Shown: positions 1-10,029, numbered from the stretch's first letter. The stretch is DNA of 44,627 nucleotides from Gemmobacter sp. (GCA_031260425.1 JAIRJX010000092.1:1-44627); one strand, 5' to 3'. Numbers and translations are program-made. The notes: a model not told the origin generated them from the sequence alone.

Positions 1-121
1 CTGCTCGTCCGCCAAGCGCGTCCGTTTCATCGTCCGCAAATCTCGTTCGCTTCATCGTCCGTCCTCATGTCGGACCGGACGCCAAGCAACAGCGGAGAAA
101 AAATCCCGGGGCAGGTCACAA

Positions 122-2929
122 TCAATGCGCCTCGGCCCAGCTTCGGCCCCGGCCGGCATCGGCCTTCAGATGGACGGCGAGTTTCACGGCGGGTTCCGCC
201 GCGCCCTCCATCACCGCACGGGCAGCGGCGATCAGGCGGTCGGCCTGATCCTCGGCCACCTCGAACAGCAATTCGTCATGGACCTGGAGCAGCATCCTCG
301 CGTCGATCCCCCGCAGCGCGGCGGGCATCCGGATCATCGCGCGGCGGATCACGTCGGCGGCTGTGCCCTGGATCGGTGCATTGATCGCGGCGCGGCGGGC
401 AAAGCCGGCGCCGGGACCTTTGGCGCCGATCTCGGGCGTATGGATCTTGCGGCCGAACAGGGTCTGGACATGGCCATTGGCCTTCGCGAAGGCCACCGTC
501 TCGTCCATATAGGCCCGGATGCCGGGGAAGCGCTCGAAATAGCGGTCGATGAAGCTCTGCGCCTCGGCGCGCGGGATTCGCAGGTTGCGGGCGAGGCCGA
601 AGCCGGAAATGCCGTAGATCACCCCGAAATTGATCGCCTTGGCCTGTCGGCGAATCATCGGATCCATACCCTCCACCGGCACGCCGAACATCTCTGAGGC
701 GGTCATCGCGTGGATGTCGAGCCCGTCGCGGAACGCCTGTTTCAGCGCCGCGATGTCGGCGACATGGGCGAGGATGCGCAACTCGATCTGGCTGTAGTCG
801 AGGCTGACCAGCACCCGGCCCTCGGGCGCCACGAAGGCTTCGCGGATGCGGCGGCCCTCGTCGGTGCGGACGGGGATGTTCTGCAGGTTCGGGTCGGTCG
901 AAGCGAGGCGGCCGGTATTGGCCCCGGCGATGGAGTAACTGGTATGCACCCTGCCGGTCTCAGGGTTGATATGGTCCTGCAGGCTGTCGGTATAGGTCGA
1001 TTTCAGCTTGGCGATCTGCCGCCAGTCGAGCACGCGGGCCGCGAGGCGGGCACCCTTCGGATGGGTATCCTCCAATGTGGTCACGTCTTCCAGCACATCT
1101 GCGCCGGTGGCATAGGCACCGGTCTTGCCCTTTTCGCCGCCGGGCACCTGCATCTGGTCGAACAGGATTTCGCCAAGCTGCTTTGGCGAGCCCACGTTGA
1201 ACTTCGTTCCGGCGATCTCGTGGATCTCGTCCTCAAGCTGCACCAGCTTCTGCGCGAAGGCATTCGACATGCGCACCAGCACGTCGCGGTCGACCTTCAC
1301 TCCGGTCCTTTCCATATCGGCCAGCACCGGCACCAATGGGCGTTCCAGCGTCTCATAGACCCGCGTCACCTGTGCCTGATGCAGTTGCGGGCGGAAAAGC
1401 TGCCAGAGCCGCAGCGTCACATCGGCGTCCTCGGCCGCGTATCGCACCGCATCAGCGAGCGCCACCCGGTCGAAGGTGATCTGGCTTTTGCCGCTGCCCA
1501 GCAGATCCTTGATCGGGATCGGGCGGTGGCCGAGATATTTCTCGCTCAGAATGTCCATGCCGTGGCCGTGCAGTCCGGCGTGCATGGCATAGCTTTGCAG
1601 CATCGTATCCTCGATGGGGGCCATGCGCACGCCGCGGCGGGCCATGATCTTCAGGTCGTATTTGATATTCTGGCCGATCTTCAGGATGGCCTCATCCTCC
1701 AGCACCGGCTTCAGCAGGGCCAATGCCTCGTCCAGCGTCATCTGGCCCTCAACCAGTTGGTCAGAGGCGAAGAGGTCGCCGCCACCCTGCCGATGGCCAA
1801 GCGGGATGTAGCAGGCGCGCCCCGGATCGACACAGAGCGAGATGCCCACCAGATCGGCGCGCATCTCGTCCAGGCTGGTGGTTTCGGTATCGAAGGCGAC
1901 ATGGCCGCGCTCGCGGATACGGGCGATCCAGGGGGCGAGTTGCGCGGGCGTAGTCACCGCCTCATAGCCGGTGGGGTCGAAGGGCAATGCCAAGGTCGCC
2001 TGCGGTGCGGCGGTGGGCGCTGCCGGCGGCGGGGGGGCCTCGACCTTCAGCTTGTCGGCCACGCGCCGGGTCAGGGTGCGAAACTCCATCGCATCGAGAA
2101 AGCCAAGCAATGTGCCTGCCTCCGGTTCGCGCTGTTCGAGACTTTCGAGCGTGAAGTCCAGCGGCGTGTCACATTTCAGGGTGACGAGTTGCCGCGACAG
2201 TCTGATCTGGTCGGCGAAATTTACCAGCGTCTCTCGGCGCTTAGGCTGTTTGATCTCGCCGGCCTGTGCCAGCAGCGTATCCAGATCACCATATTCCTGG
2301 ATCAGGAGGGCGGCGGTCTTGATCCCGATCCCCGGCGCGCCGGGCACGTTGTCCACACTGTCGCCGGCGAGGGATTGCACATCCACCACCCGCTCCGGCC
2401 CGACCCCGAATTTCTCGATCACCTCATCGCGGTCGATCACCCGGTTCTTCATGGCGTCGAACATCACCACCCCGTCGCCGATCAGTTGCATCAGATCCTT
2501 GTCGGAGGAGATGATGGTGCAGCGCCCGCCCGCCGCGCGCGCCTGGCAGGCGAGGGTGGCAATGATGTCATCGGCCTCGAACCCTTCTGTCTCGATGCTG
2601 GCGACGTTGAAGGCGCGGGTCGCCTCGCGGGTGAGGGGGAATTGCGGTCGCAGATCCTCGGGCAGCTCTGGGCGGTTGGCCTTGTAGTCAGGGTAGATCT
2701 CGTTGCGGAAGGTTTTCGAGGAATGGTCGAAGACCACCGCGATGTGGGTGGGCGCGTCGGCGCCCCGGTTGTTCTCGATATAGCGCAGGAGCATGTTGCA
2801 AAAGCCCGCCACAGCGCCGATGGGCAGCCCGTCGGACTTGCGGGTGAGGGGGGGCAGCGCGTGATAGGCGCGGAAGATGAAGGCCGATCCGTCGATCAGA
2901 TGCAGATGGCAGCCCTTGCCGAAACTCAT
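122..2929 (-). CDS. polA: DNA polymerase I (5'-3' exo, DET-containing 3'-5' exo, polymerase domains)
   Basis: 935-aa ORF; N-term [20 protein letters not shown], 3'-5' exo motif [13 protein letters not shown], polymerase motifs [43 protein letters not shown]. Confidence 0.98.
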   Translation of the reverse strand: MSFGKGCHLHLIDGSAFIFRAYHALPPLTRKSDGLPIGAVAGFCNMLLRYIENNRGADAPTHIAVVFDHSSKTFRNEIYPDYKANRPELPEDLRPQFPLTREATRAFNVASIETEGFEADDIIATLACQARAAGGRCTIISSDKDLMQLIGDGVVMFDAMKNRVIDRDEVIEKFGVGPERVVDVQSLAGDSVDNVPGAPGIGIKTAALLIQEYGDLDTLLAQAGEIKQPKRRETLVNFADQIRLSRQLVTLKCDTPLDFTLESLEQREPEAGTLLGFLDAMEFRTLTRRVADKLKVEAPPPPAAPTAAPQATLALPFDPTGYEAVTTPAQLAPWIARIRERGHVAFDTETTSLDEMRADLVGISLCVDPGRACYIPLGHRQGGGDLFASDQLVEGQMTLDEALALLKPVLEDEAILKIGQNIKYDLKIMARRGVRMAPIEDTMLQSYAMHAGLHGHGMDILSEKYLGHRPIPIKDLLGSGKSQITFDRVALADAVRYAAEDADVTLRLWQLFRPQLHQAQVTRVYETLERPLVPVLADMERTGVKVDRDVLVRMSNAFAQKLVQLEDEIHEIAGTKFNVGSPKQLGEILFDQMQVPGGEKGKTGAYATGADVLEDVTTLEDTHPKGARLAARVLDWRQIAKLKSTYTDSLQDHINPETGRVHTSYSIAGANTGRLASTDPNLQNIPVRTDEGRRIREAFVAPEGRVLVSLDYSQIELRILAHVADIAALKQAFRDGLDIHAMTASEMFGVPVEGMDPMIRRQAKAINFGVIYGISGFGLARNLRIPRAEAQSFIDRYFERFPGIRAYMDETVAFAKANGHVQTLFGRKIHTPEIGAKGPGAGFARRAAINAPIQGTAADVIRRAMIRMPAALRGIDARMLLQVHDELLFEVAEDQADRLIAAARAVMEGAAEPAVKLAVHLKADAGRGRSWAEAH

Positions 2930-3096
2930 GTCGTCCCCCTTCGCGCGTGCTGCGACCGTCTTGCCACGTTCCGCTGCGCGCTTCTAGGCTGCAACGCCTA
3001 TTGGCCCGCATGGTGAAATCCTCTCCCCCTCGCTTGTCTCGCCCGGCGGGATCGCTAGAATGGTGCAAGGCACAGCTGAGACCCGAGAGGACCGCC

Positions 3097-3282
3097 ATGA
3101 CCATCGACGCGCCGGAAACCCAGATCGTTACCCGCTGGAAGGTGGCCTGCGACGGTGGTGAGGGCGCCCTGGGTCATCCGCGCGTCTGGCTGAGCATCCC
3201 CCAAGACAGCGGCTTCGTCGCATGCGGCTATTGCGGCAAGCGCTACCTGATCGACCGCGAGCACGCCCACGACGATCACTGA
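3097..3282 (+). CDS. small zinc-finger domain protein (zf-CHCC / NDUFS6-like)
   Basis: 61-aa protein [21 protein letters not shown]...[36 protein letters not shown] with C..H..CxxC pattern; starts inside the longer ORF 2947..3282. Confidence 0.8.
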   Translation: MTIDAPETQIVTRWKVACDGGEGALGHPRVWLSIPQDSGFVACGYCGKRYLIDREHAHDDH

Positions 3283-3326
3283 GGCGATCCGTCATGGCCG
3301 CGCCCTGTGCCCGGCCGGGGCGCCGG

Positions 3327-3449
3327 TCACATCCGACGCTTGGCGGCCATCCCCCGGGGCATCAGCCCGGCATGGGGCCAATAGACCAGCAGCCCGCTCA
3401 GAAAGATGAGGCCGCCCTCGAAGCGTTGCCGGTTTACCGCGACTGCCAT
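3327..3449 (-). CDS. putative 40-aa small membrane protein
   Basis: In-frame ATG at 3449 gives MAVAVNRQRFEGGLIFLSGLLVYWPHAGLMPRGMAAKRRM, one hydrophobic segment with a basic C-terminus. Confidence 0.4.
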   Translation of the reverse strand: MAVAVNRQRFEGGLIFLSGLLVYWPHAGLMPRGMAAKRRM

Positions 3450-3546
3450 GCCATTTCCCGGAAATTTTCCGGCCCTGTATCGGGTTTCGTCCCGACTTAC
3501 CAGCAAAGGTTCGCCCGCCCGAAAGTTCCGCCCCGGCAGGCGTGAC

Positions 3547-3790
3547 GTAAGCATCCGGCTTGGGCCGCGATCAGGCGACTTTCGCGGTTTGGGCGGGTTT
3601 CCACTTCCATGGGAGGAGTTCAGGGAGGGGTGAGACAACGCTTCCGGGCATGCGGGCCAGACCATCAGCCAGCCAGGCTTGCGGGTCGATGTCGCTCCTC
3701 TTGGCGGTGACGATGAGGGAATCCATGGCGGCGGCGCGGTCGCCGCCGCGCGAGGATCCGGCAAAGAGCCAGGCTTTTCTTCCGCGTGCC
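3547..3790 (-). pseudogene. IS66-family transposase C-terminal fragment with apparent terminal GTAAGC end
   Basis: Minus strand reads GRKAWLFAGSSRGGDRAAAMDSLIVTAKRSDIDPQAWLADGLARMPGSVVSPLPELLPWKWKPAQTAKVA*, the IS66 TnpC C-terminus pattern; stop at 3571; GTAAGC at 3547-3552 resembles IS66 termini. Confidence 0.8.
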
Positions 3791-4314
3791 TGCGCCGAAC
3801 ATGCTGTGGGTGTCGGATTCTACCTGTGTCGCCACCTGGCGAGGCTTCGTCTATGTCGCCTTCGTCATCGACGCCTGGGCCCGCCGCATCGTCGGCTGGC
3901 GCGTCAGCGCCTCGGCGCATGCGGGTTTCGTCCTCGATGTCCTGGAGCAGGCGGTGCATGAGCGCCGTCCCGGAAAAAGGCATGGGGCTGGTTCATCATT
4001 CGGACCGCGGCTCGTAATATCCGAGCATTAGCTACACCGGGCGACTGGCCGAAGCGGGCGTCGAGCCATCGGTCGGCAGCGTCGGCGACAGCTACGACAA
4101 TGCGCTGGCGGAGACGATCAACGGGCTGTTCAAGGCCGAAGTCATCCGCCGCCGTGGCCCGTGGCGCAGCTTCGAAGCGGTGGAATATGCCGCGCTCGAA
4201 CGGGCGGACCGGTTCAACAACCGCCGCCTGCCGGAGCCGATCGGGAACATCCCGCCCGCCGAAGCCGGGGCAAACTTCTACGCAGCACCGGAAACCGACC
4301 CCAAGGCCGCGTAA
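3786..4314 (+). pseudogene. IS3-family transposase (OrfB integrase core) remnant, frameshifted, with an in-frame stop
   Basis: APNMLWVSDSTCVATWRGFVYVAFVIDAWARRIVGWRVS... (frame 1), then GLVHHSDRGS*YPSISYTGRLAEAGVEPSVGSVGDSYDNALAETINGLFKAEVIRRRGPWRSFEAVEYAALE...FNNRRLPEPIGNIPPAEAGANFY (second frame); DDE-type rve motifs. Confidence 0.9.
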
Positions 4315-4328
4315 CTAACCGAAATCAG

Positions 4329-4353
4329 CCTCCGGCAAACCCGGTGCGGTTCA
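4329..4353 (+). repeat. probable IS3-type terminal inverted repeat (right end)
   Basis: CCTCCGGCAAACCCGGTGCGGTTCA ends 39 nt after the transposase stop; its reverse complement TGAACCGCACCGGGTTTGCCGGAGG is typical of IS3-type ends. Confidence 0.6.
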
Positions 4354-4903
4354 CACCGCCACCTCGAACCCATCGCAGCGCGCGACGATACGGGCGTTAA
4401 GCCGGCCCGCCAACAAGCCCTGGTCGGCATCCACGTACAGGTTGGACGAGGCCGTCTCCTTCAACCAGCGTTCGACACGCAGTTCGTCCAGCGTGACGCA
4501 ACAGCAGCGACAAGGATATGCCCGTCCAAACTGACCTCATGAAGCCCCTCTGCACCGGACCGGGAACCGCTTCCCGCTCCCGGTGATGACCGGCCAAAGG
4601 TCAGTGACATGTCTGCAAGCCCGCACATCGACGCCATCGAGCATCTTCCATACGGTTCTCCGGGACATGGGCTTGACGCAGTGCGACGAGTCCATGGTCA
4701 GAAAACGTCGAGGGGTATATGAAGGACAGGGAAACAGCCGCTCCGGTGCTGCGTAAACCTTGCGGCACACCTTATCAGAGGCCTCCCAAGCGGCCTTCGG
4801 GGGGGGGCGCGACTACAACACCGAGCAGGCTTCTCCCCGTGGTGCCTTCGGCACATTCACCACTGAAAACCATCCGGTGGATGGCTTCCCGGGCACGGCT
4901 CAT

Positions 4904-4978
4904 CCCCGAGGATATTTTTCAACAGATGATGATGCAGAGCGCATCTTGTTCCTCATCTGTTGAAAAATATCCTCGGGG
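4904..4978. repeat. perfect 26-bp inverted repeat (long stem-loop) with nested hairpin in the loop
   Basis: CCCCGAGGATATTTTTCAACAGATGA (4904-4929) / TCATCTGTTGAAAAATATCCTCGGGG (4953-4978); loop contains GATGC-agagc-GCATC. Confidence 0.95.
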
Positions 4979-5146
4979 GGTGAATTGAGCCAAAGGCTCA
5001 AGAGGGGGGCGGAAAGCCCCCTCTTCCGGAATACTGCCGCACCTCGCTCGGATTGGGCGAGCAGGGCATGTTACCTCCTGGCCGGGGAGAGGGGTCGCCA
5101 TGCGGCCTGGCGCCCGCTAGGGTAGCGGAAAGACGGAGGCCGACAG

Positions 5147-5929
5147 ATGGATTACGACCAAGCCTATGCGAACGCGGCCTTCATTCCGGGATCCGAATCC
5201 CTGCCCGCCCGCTGGGCGGCGGAGGCAAAGGCGTTCCGCGCCACCTTGGGTACGCGGGCGGAATGCGGGCGGACCTATGGACCGGGCGCGCGGCAGCGTT
5301 TCGACCTGTTCCATCCCGCGGGCAAGACCCTCGGTCTGCTGGTCTTCGTGCATGGCGGCTACTGGCTCGATTTCGGGCGAGAAAGCTGGTCGCATCTGGC
5401 GGCCGGAGCACTGGCGCATGGTTGGGCCTGCGCCATGCCCTCCTATACGCTGGCGCCCGAGGCCCGGATTGCGGCCATGGTGCTGGAGGTCGCGCAAGCC
5501 TGCGCCGCCGCCTCGGCCCGCCTGCCCGGCCTGCCGATGGTGATCACCGGTCATTCGGCGGGCGGGCATCTCGCGGCACGGATGGGCTGCGCCGATGTTG
5601 CCTTGCCTGGGCTGGCCCGCGTGGTGCCGATATCGGTCCTCGCCGATCTGGAGCCTTTGATGCTGACCGGCATGAACGAACGGCTCCACCTCGACGCGGC
5701 GGAGGCCGCAGCCGAGAGCCCCGCCCTGCTGCCACGCAGGGCAGGAGTCGAAGCTCATGTCTGGGTCGGTGGGCAGGAGCGGCCCGCCTTCCTCTGGCAG
5801 GCACGGCTCTTGTCCGAGAGTTGGGGCTGCCGCTGGACGGTGGATCCCGGCCGGCATCATTTCGACGTGATCGACGCGCTGGCTGACCCGGCCTCGCCCC
5901 TGATCGCGGCCTGTCTCGGCGGGCTGTAA
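5147..5929 (+). CDS. alpha/beta hydrolase, arylformamidase (kynurenine formamidase)-like
   Basis: 260 aa; HGGYW oxyanion motif (LLVFVHGGYWLDFGRESW) and GHSAGGHLA nucleophile elbow; RBS-like GGAG upstream. Confidence 0.85.
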   Translation: MDYDQAYANAAFIPGSESLPARWAAEAKAFRATLGTRAECGRTYGPGARQRFDLFHPAGKTLGLLVFVHGGYWLDFGRESWSHLAAGALAHGWACAMPSYTLAPEARIAAMVLEVAQACAAASARLPGLPMVITGHSAGGHLAARMGCADVALPGLARVVPISVLADLEPLMLTGMNERLHLDAAEAAAESPALLPRRAGVEAHVWVGGQERPAFLWQARLLSESWGCRWTVDPGRHHFDVIDALADPASPLIAACLGGL

Positions 5930-6108
5930 CGGCGTTGAGGGCCCGCCCGATTCATCACATTCCTTAAGGTGAATGCAATCTGCCTCCTGCGGTGCGCATG
6001 CCTGCCCGTCGTGCTGCCCGCCAGCACCACCTTTGCCGAACCGCTCGTCCCCGAGGGTATGAGGAAACAGACACCCGCTGCTGACCGGATCTGTTCAGCC
6101 GCACCCCT

Positions 6109-9100
6109 TCAGATCAGTTCGATCACCTGAGCAAGGCCGGTCAGCGTCGGCACATGTTCCAGCACGATCCGCCCGACCTTGCCAAAATCCAGTGCGACGG
6201 AATCCCCGAGATCCTCGCCCCAGCGATCGACGACCCCCTGTGCCGAAAGACCGGGAGGCAGGCCGAGCAGATCCGTGTCCAGCAGTAGCCGATCCTCGGC
6301 ACGGTTGAAGTCTCGGATCCGATCCTGCCCGCCCTCGAAGACGAAACGATCGGCACCCGATCCGCCTATCAGGATGTCGTTACCCGGCCCGCCGCTCAGC
6401 CAATCGCGCCCGGCCCCGCCGATCAGCAAATCGTTGCCCGCGCCGCCAGCCAGCCAGTTGGCCCCGCCGTTGCCGGTCAACTGGTCGTGCCCCGCGCCGC
6501 CTTGCAGCGCCTCGATACCGATCAGCGTATCGGTGCCCTGGCCGGTCACCTGCGGACCGGAAAGCGCAAGGCTTACTTTCACCGCCACCTGCCCCTCGTA
6601 GATCGCCCAGTCGGTTCCCGGCCCGCCGAGGAACAGGTCATTCCCCTCGCCCCCTATCAGGCTGTCATTGCCCTTGCCCCCGACCAGGGTATCATCGCCC
6701 GCCCGCCCAATCAGCAAATCGGCGCCCCGCCCCCCCTCCAACCGGTTGGCCTGGGAATTGCCGGTCAGCCGATCATTGCCGGAACCACTTCGCAACCCCT
6801 CTATTCCGGAAAGAATATCGCCATCGCCGCCAAGCACCGTCCGACCATTCTGCGCGAGCGTCAGCACCATCGCCTTGTACCCCTCATAGGCGGCTATATC
6901 GATGCCTGGCCCTCCCTCGAGCCGGTCGCGGCCCACGCCGCCAACAAGCGTATCATTGCCCGCCCCACCGCGCAGGGTGTCATTGCCATCCCGCCCGATC
7001 AGTAGATCCGCCCCGCCCTCGCCGACAAGCAGATTGGCCTGCGCATCACCGCGCAGCCTGTCCCCGCCGTCACCGCCTATCACCGCCTCGATCCCCACCA
7101 GAAGGTCGCGGCCCAAGCCGGTTTCCTGCGCAACCTGCAGCGCAAGATCGACCCGCACCGCCACATTGCCGCGATAGACCGCCCGGTCGAACCCCGTGCC
7201 GCCAATGATCGTGTCATCGCCGACGCCACTCTCCAGCCAGTCATTGCCGCCGCGTCCGTCCAGCCAGTCATTGCCGCCATCGGCCAGAATCCGGTTGGCG
7301 TGGCCATCACCGGCCAGCGTATCGTCCCGCCAACTCCCGCGGACATGCTCGATCCCGATCAATTGGTCGAAGCCATAGCCGCCGGTATCCTGCCAGTCGG
7401 TGATCGCCAGATCGATCCGCACCGCGATCCGCCCCTCGTAGATCACCCAGTCCTGCCCCTTGCCGCCATCCAGCAGGTCGTTGCCCGCGTCCCCGAACAG
7501 GCTGTCCCTGCCCGCGCCGCCCCTCAACGTGTCGTTGCCGTCCCGGCCCCAGAGTCGGTCCGCCTTGCCCAGACCATAAAGCATATTGTCCTGCTCATCA
7601 CCGAAGAGCGTGTCGCGCCAGGGGGTGCCCGACAAATCCTCGATCCCGCGCAGCAAGTCGCCGGCCGCAGCACCGGTGTTCATCCCCGGTGACATCATGT
7701 CGACCGTTACCCCGCCGCCTGCGCCGGCATAGCTGGCCAGATCGCGGCCCGAACCACCGACCAGCGTATCCGGCCCCGCTCCACCGATCAGCGTATCGTC
7801 CCCCGCTCCGCCATCCAGCAGGTCGCCACCGCCACCGCCCGACAGCAGGTCGGACCCGGCACGCCCTTCGATCCGGTTTGCTCCGGCATCGCCGATCAGC
7901 GTATCGTTGAAGGTGCTGCCCGCCAGCCCCTCGATCCCGACATATCGGTCGCCCGCCGCCAGCCCGCGATTGCTGCCCGGCGCGGCGAGATTGGCCAATA
8001 CGCCCGCCGGCGCTTCGCCGTAGTCCACGATGTCGACACCCATCCCCCCGCTCAGCAGATCGCCGCCACCCGAGGCGAGCAGTGTATCGTCGCCGGTGCC
8101 GCCCGTCACCGTCTCGGCCCCGGCAATGCCGGCCAGAAGCTGGCCCGCCGTCGCTACCGGACCGACCACATGCCAAAGGCCGAAGAAATCGGACGAGGCG
8201 AAGATCTTCGGGTCGATATCCTTGCCGTCATGGCTATAGACGTAAAGCGCCTCATTGCCCCAGCGGATCACCACACAACCGCGCCGGCCGGCCATCGGCA
8301 GCACCTGGACCGAATAGACCCGCCCCCAGCCGCTCAGATCAATACGATCCTCGCCAAGGGCGACATCACGAATGATGTCGAGATTGCCATCCGCCGCCAT
8401 GACGAAGACATCGGCGCCCGGGCCGCCGCGCAACTCGTCCTCGCCCGTGCCATCGAGGATATAGTCGTCGCCCTCGCCACCGTCGATCGTGTCATTTCCC
8501 GCCCCGCCAGAGATCATGTCGCCCTGCGCGCTGCCGATCAGCCGATCCGCGCCGGCGGTCCCGAGGATCGCAGGGGCAAGCGCACCGGGATCGACCCGGA
8601 TACGGTGCAGCCCGCTGCCCTCGCCCGCCACGATCAGTTCGATCCGGCCATCGAGAACCACCGCCTCGATCGCGGTGATATTGTCGAGCGCGAGACCGTC
8701 ACCCCGCAGGATCTGCCCGGCGGCGGTCAGCCGGCCATCCGGCATCAGCACAAAAGCGGTCAACCCCTCATCCGCGCCGCCTGCGAACAGAAACACCCGG
8801 TCGCCGATCACCGCCGTAGTCAGTGCCTGCACCGACTGGAAACGGGTGTCGAGCGTGTCGATCACGTGATCGGTCAGCACCGCCGTCCCCGCTCCGTCGA
8901 TCCTCAACACCGACAGCGACGAGGAGCCCGTCGCGGCGACGAAAACCCAGGGCGTGCCGCCTGCCTCCACCACGGCCAGTGCCGCCGGATCGGCGATCCC
9001 CATCCCGCCGGAAGCCCCGATGCGCGAGGCTACCGTGAGGCTGCCGTCAGCCCTGATCCGCCAGACCGTCAGCCCATCCTCTGCGGTCGAGAGCGAGAGC

Positions 9101-9663
9101 AGGAAGCTCTGCCCCTCCACCCTGACGCTGGCCAGCGCTAAAATCTCGACCATCTGCCCGGGGAGGGAGAGTTGCACCTCGTTCAGCTGGGCGAGCCTGC
9201 CGACCGGATCGAACGACCAGACCGTCAAGGCGCCGTCGGAATAGCCCGCCATCACGGCGAGATCCCTGCCGCCCACCCGCAGGAAATGATGTGCGGACTG
9301 GATACCCGCCGGCCCGCCCTCCATGCCGAGCCAGCGGTCGATCCCACCTGCACCATCCAGAAGCCAGGTGCCCGTCCGTGTGCCAAGGCCACCGGTCCAG
9401 ACCAGCGTTTCCCCCCGATCCAGCGGCATCAGCGTCAATGTCGGGGCGATGGCCAGATGCCATGTCGCCTTCAAATCCTGCTGATCGATCAGCCGAAGGC
9501 CGGTGCCGGTCTCTGTCAGTTCCAGTGCCAGCATCCCGCCGCCCGGCCGCGTCGTGGTATAGACCCGCGCTGCGCCGCCCACCATGCGCACGCAGATATC
9601 GGTGACCCCCGCAATCATCTGCGACGCCGCCGCACTGAACGTGCCCAGCACATCGAAGCGCAT
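6109..9663 (-). CDS. RTX-type calcium-binding protein (hemolysin-type repeats) with N-terminal beta-propeller-like region
   Basis: 1184 aa; many GGxGxDxLxGGxGxD nonapeptide repeats; six long supermodules; no N-terminal signal peptide; C-terminal region resembling type I secretion substrates. Confidence 0.92.
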   Translation of the reverse strand: MRFDVLGTFSAAASQMIAGVTDICVRMVGGAARVYTTTRPGGGMLALELTETGTGLRLIDQQDLKATWHLAIAPTLTLMPLDRGETLVWTGGLGTRTGTWLLDGAGGIDRWLGMEGGPAGIQSAHHFLRVGGRDLAVMAGYSDGALTVWSFDPVGRLAQLNEVQLSLPGQMVEILALASVRVEGQSFLLSLSTAEDGLTVWRIRADGSLTVASRIGASGGMGIADPAALAVVEAGGTPWVFVAATGSSSLSVLRIDGAGTAVLTDHVIDTLDTRFQSVQALTTAVIGDRVFLFAGGADEGLTAFVLMPDGRLTAAGQILRGDGLALDNITAIEAVVLDGRIELIVAGEGSGLHRIRVDPGALAPAILGTAGADRLIGSAQGDMISGGAGNDTIDGGEGDDYILDGTGEDELRGGPGADVFVMAADGNLDIIRDVALGEDRIDLSGWGRVYSVQVLPMAGRRGCVVIRWGNEALYVYSHDGKDIDPKIFASSDFFGLWHVVGPVATAGQLLAGIAGAETVTGGTGDDTLLASGGGDLLSGGMGVDIVDYGEAPAGVLANLAAPGSNRGLAAGDRYVGIEGLAGSTFNDTLIGDAGANRIEGRAGSDLLSGGGGGDLLDGGAGDDTLIGGAGPDTLVGGSGRDLASYAGAGGGVTVDMMSPGMNTGAAAGDLLRGIEDLSGTPWRDTLFGDEQDNMLYGLGKADRLWGRDGNDTLRGGAGRDSLFGDAGNDLLDGGKGQDWVIYEGRIAVRIDLAITDWQDTGGYGFDQLIGIEHVRGSWRDDTLAGDGHANRILADGGNDWLDGRGGNDWLESGVGDDTIIGGTGFDRAVYRGNVAVRVDLALQVAQETGLGRDLLVGIEAVIGGDGGDRLRGDAQANLLVGEGGADLLIGRDGNDTLRGGAGNDTLVGGVGRDRLEGGPGIDIAAYEGYKAMVLTLAQNGRTVLGGDGDILSGIEGLRSGSGNDRLTGNSQANRLEGGRGADLLIGRAGDDTLVGGKGNDSLIGGEGNDLFLGGPGTDWAIYEGQVAVKVSLALSGPQVTGQGTDTLIGIEALQGGAGHDQLTGNGGANWLAGGAGNDLLIGGAGRDWLSGGPGNDILIGGSGADRFVFEGGQDRIRDFNRAEDRLLLDTDLLGLPPGLSAQGVVDRWGEDLGDSVALDFGKVGRIVLEHVPTLTGLAQVIELI

Positions 9664-9950
9664 CTCGCCCCCAGAACCCCGATTTCACACCCGAGGTCAG
9701 GGTGGCCGGGGGGAGCGGCCAGAAAGTGGCAGGGGGAACACCGGGCAAGGCGGCATTGCGGCCTTTGCCCACAATTTCCCGAAAATACGGCTCAATTGCT
9801 CAAGGGTGGTCCGGGCGGGCGGTCAGAACGGGCCGACCATCGTCCAGATTTCATGTGGCCCTCTGGGAAGGCCGCCGTCTCCACCTTTGAGGTATTGAGG
9901 AGCACAGGGCCGCGCCCGACCTTGCACGAGGAACCACTCTGATCAAGTAT

Positions 9951-10029
9951 GTCGACACACCGCACGGGCCGAGGGGAGCGGAACTCAACCGTGGCGCCAA
10001 ATACCTGCGCCGTCGACACACCGCACGGG
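9951..10029. repeat. 18-bp direct repeat GTCGACACACCGCACGGG, two perfect copies
   Basis: Copies at 9951-9968 and 10012-10029, offset 61 bp. Confidence 0.9.

Noticed and set aside
710-3016. 768-aa plus-strand ORF opposite polA
   Set aside because: Antisense to an unambiguous polA; composition is typical of a high-GC shadow frame, with no recognisable domain
4799-4808. Nine-G homopolymer as a phase-variation tract
   Set aside because: Lies in decayed non-coding sequence with no gene whose expression it could switch
8170-9141. 323-aa plus ORF opposite the RTX gene
   Set aside because: Shadow of a repetitive coding sequence, no independent support
6109-9663. CRISPR-like or DNA-satellite periodicity in the 6-9 kb region
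   Set aside because: The periodicity is explained by RTX nonapeptide coding repeats; no conserved repeat/unique spacer structure
9664-10000. Coding ORFs upstream of the RTX gene (e.g. 9792..10205 minus, 9584..9898 plus)
   Set aside because: Overlapping frames with no recognisable motif, RBS or consistent codon bias
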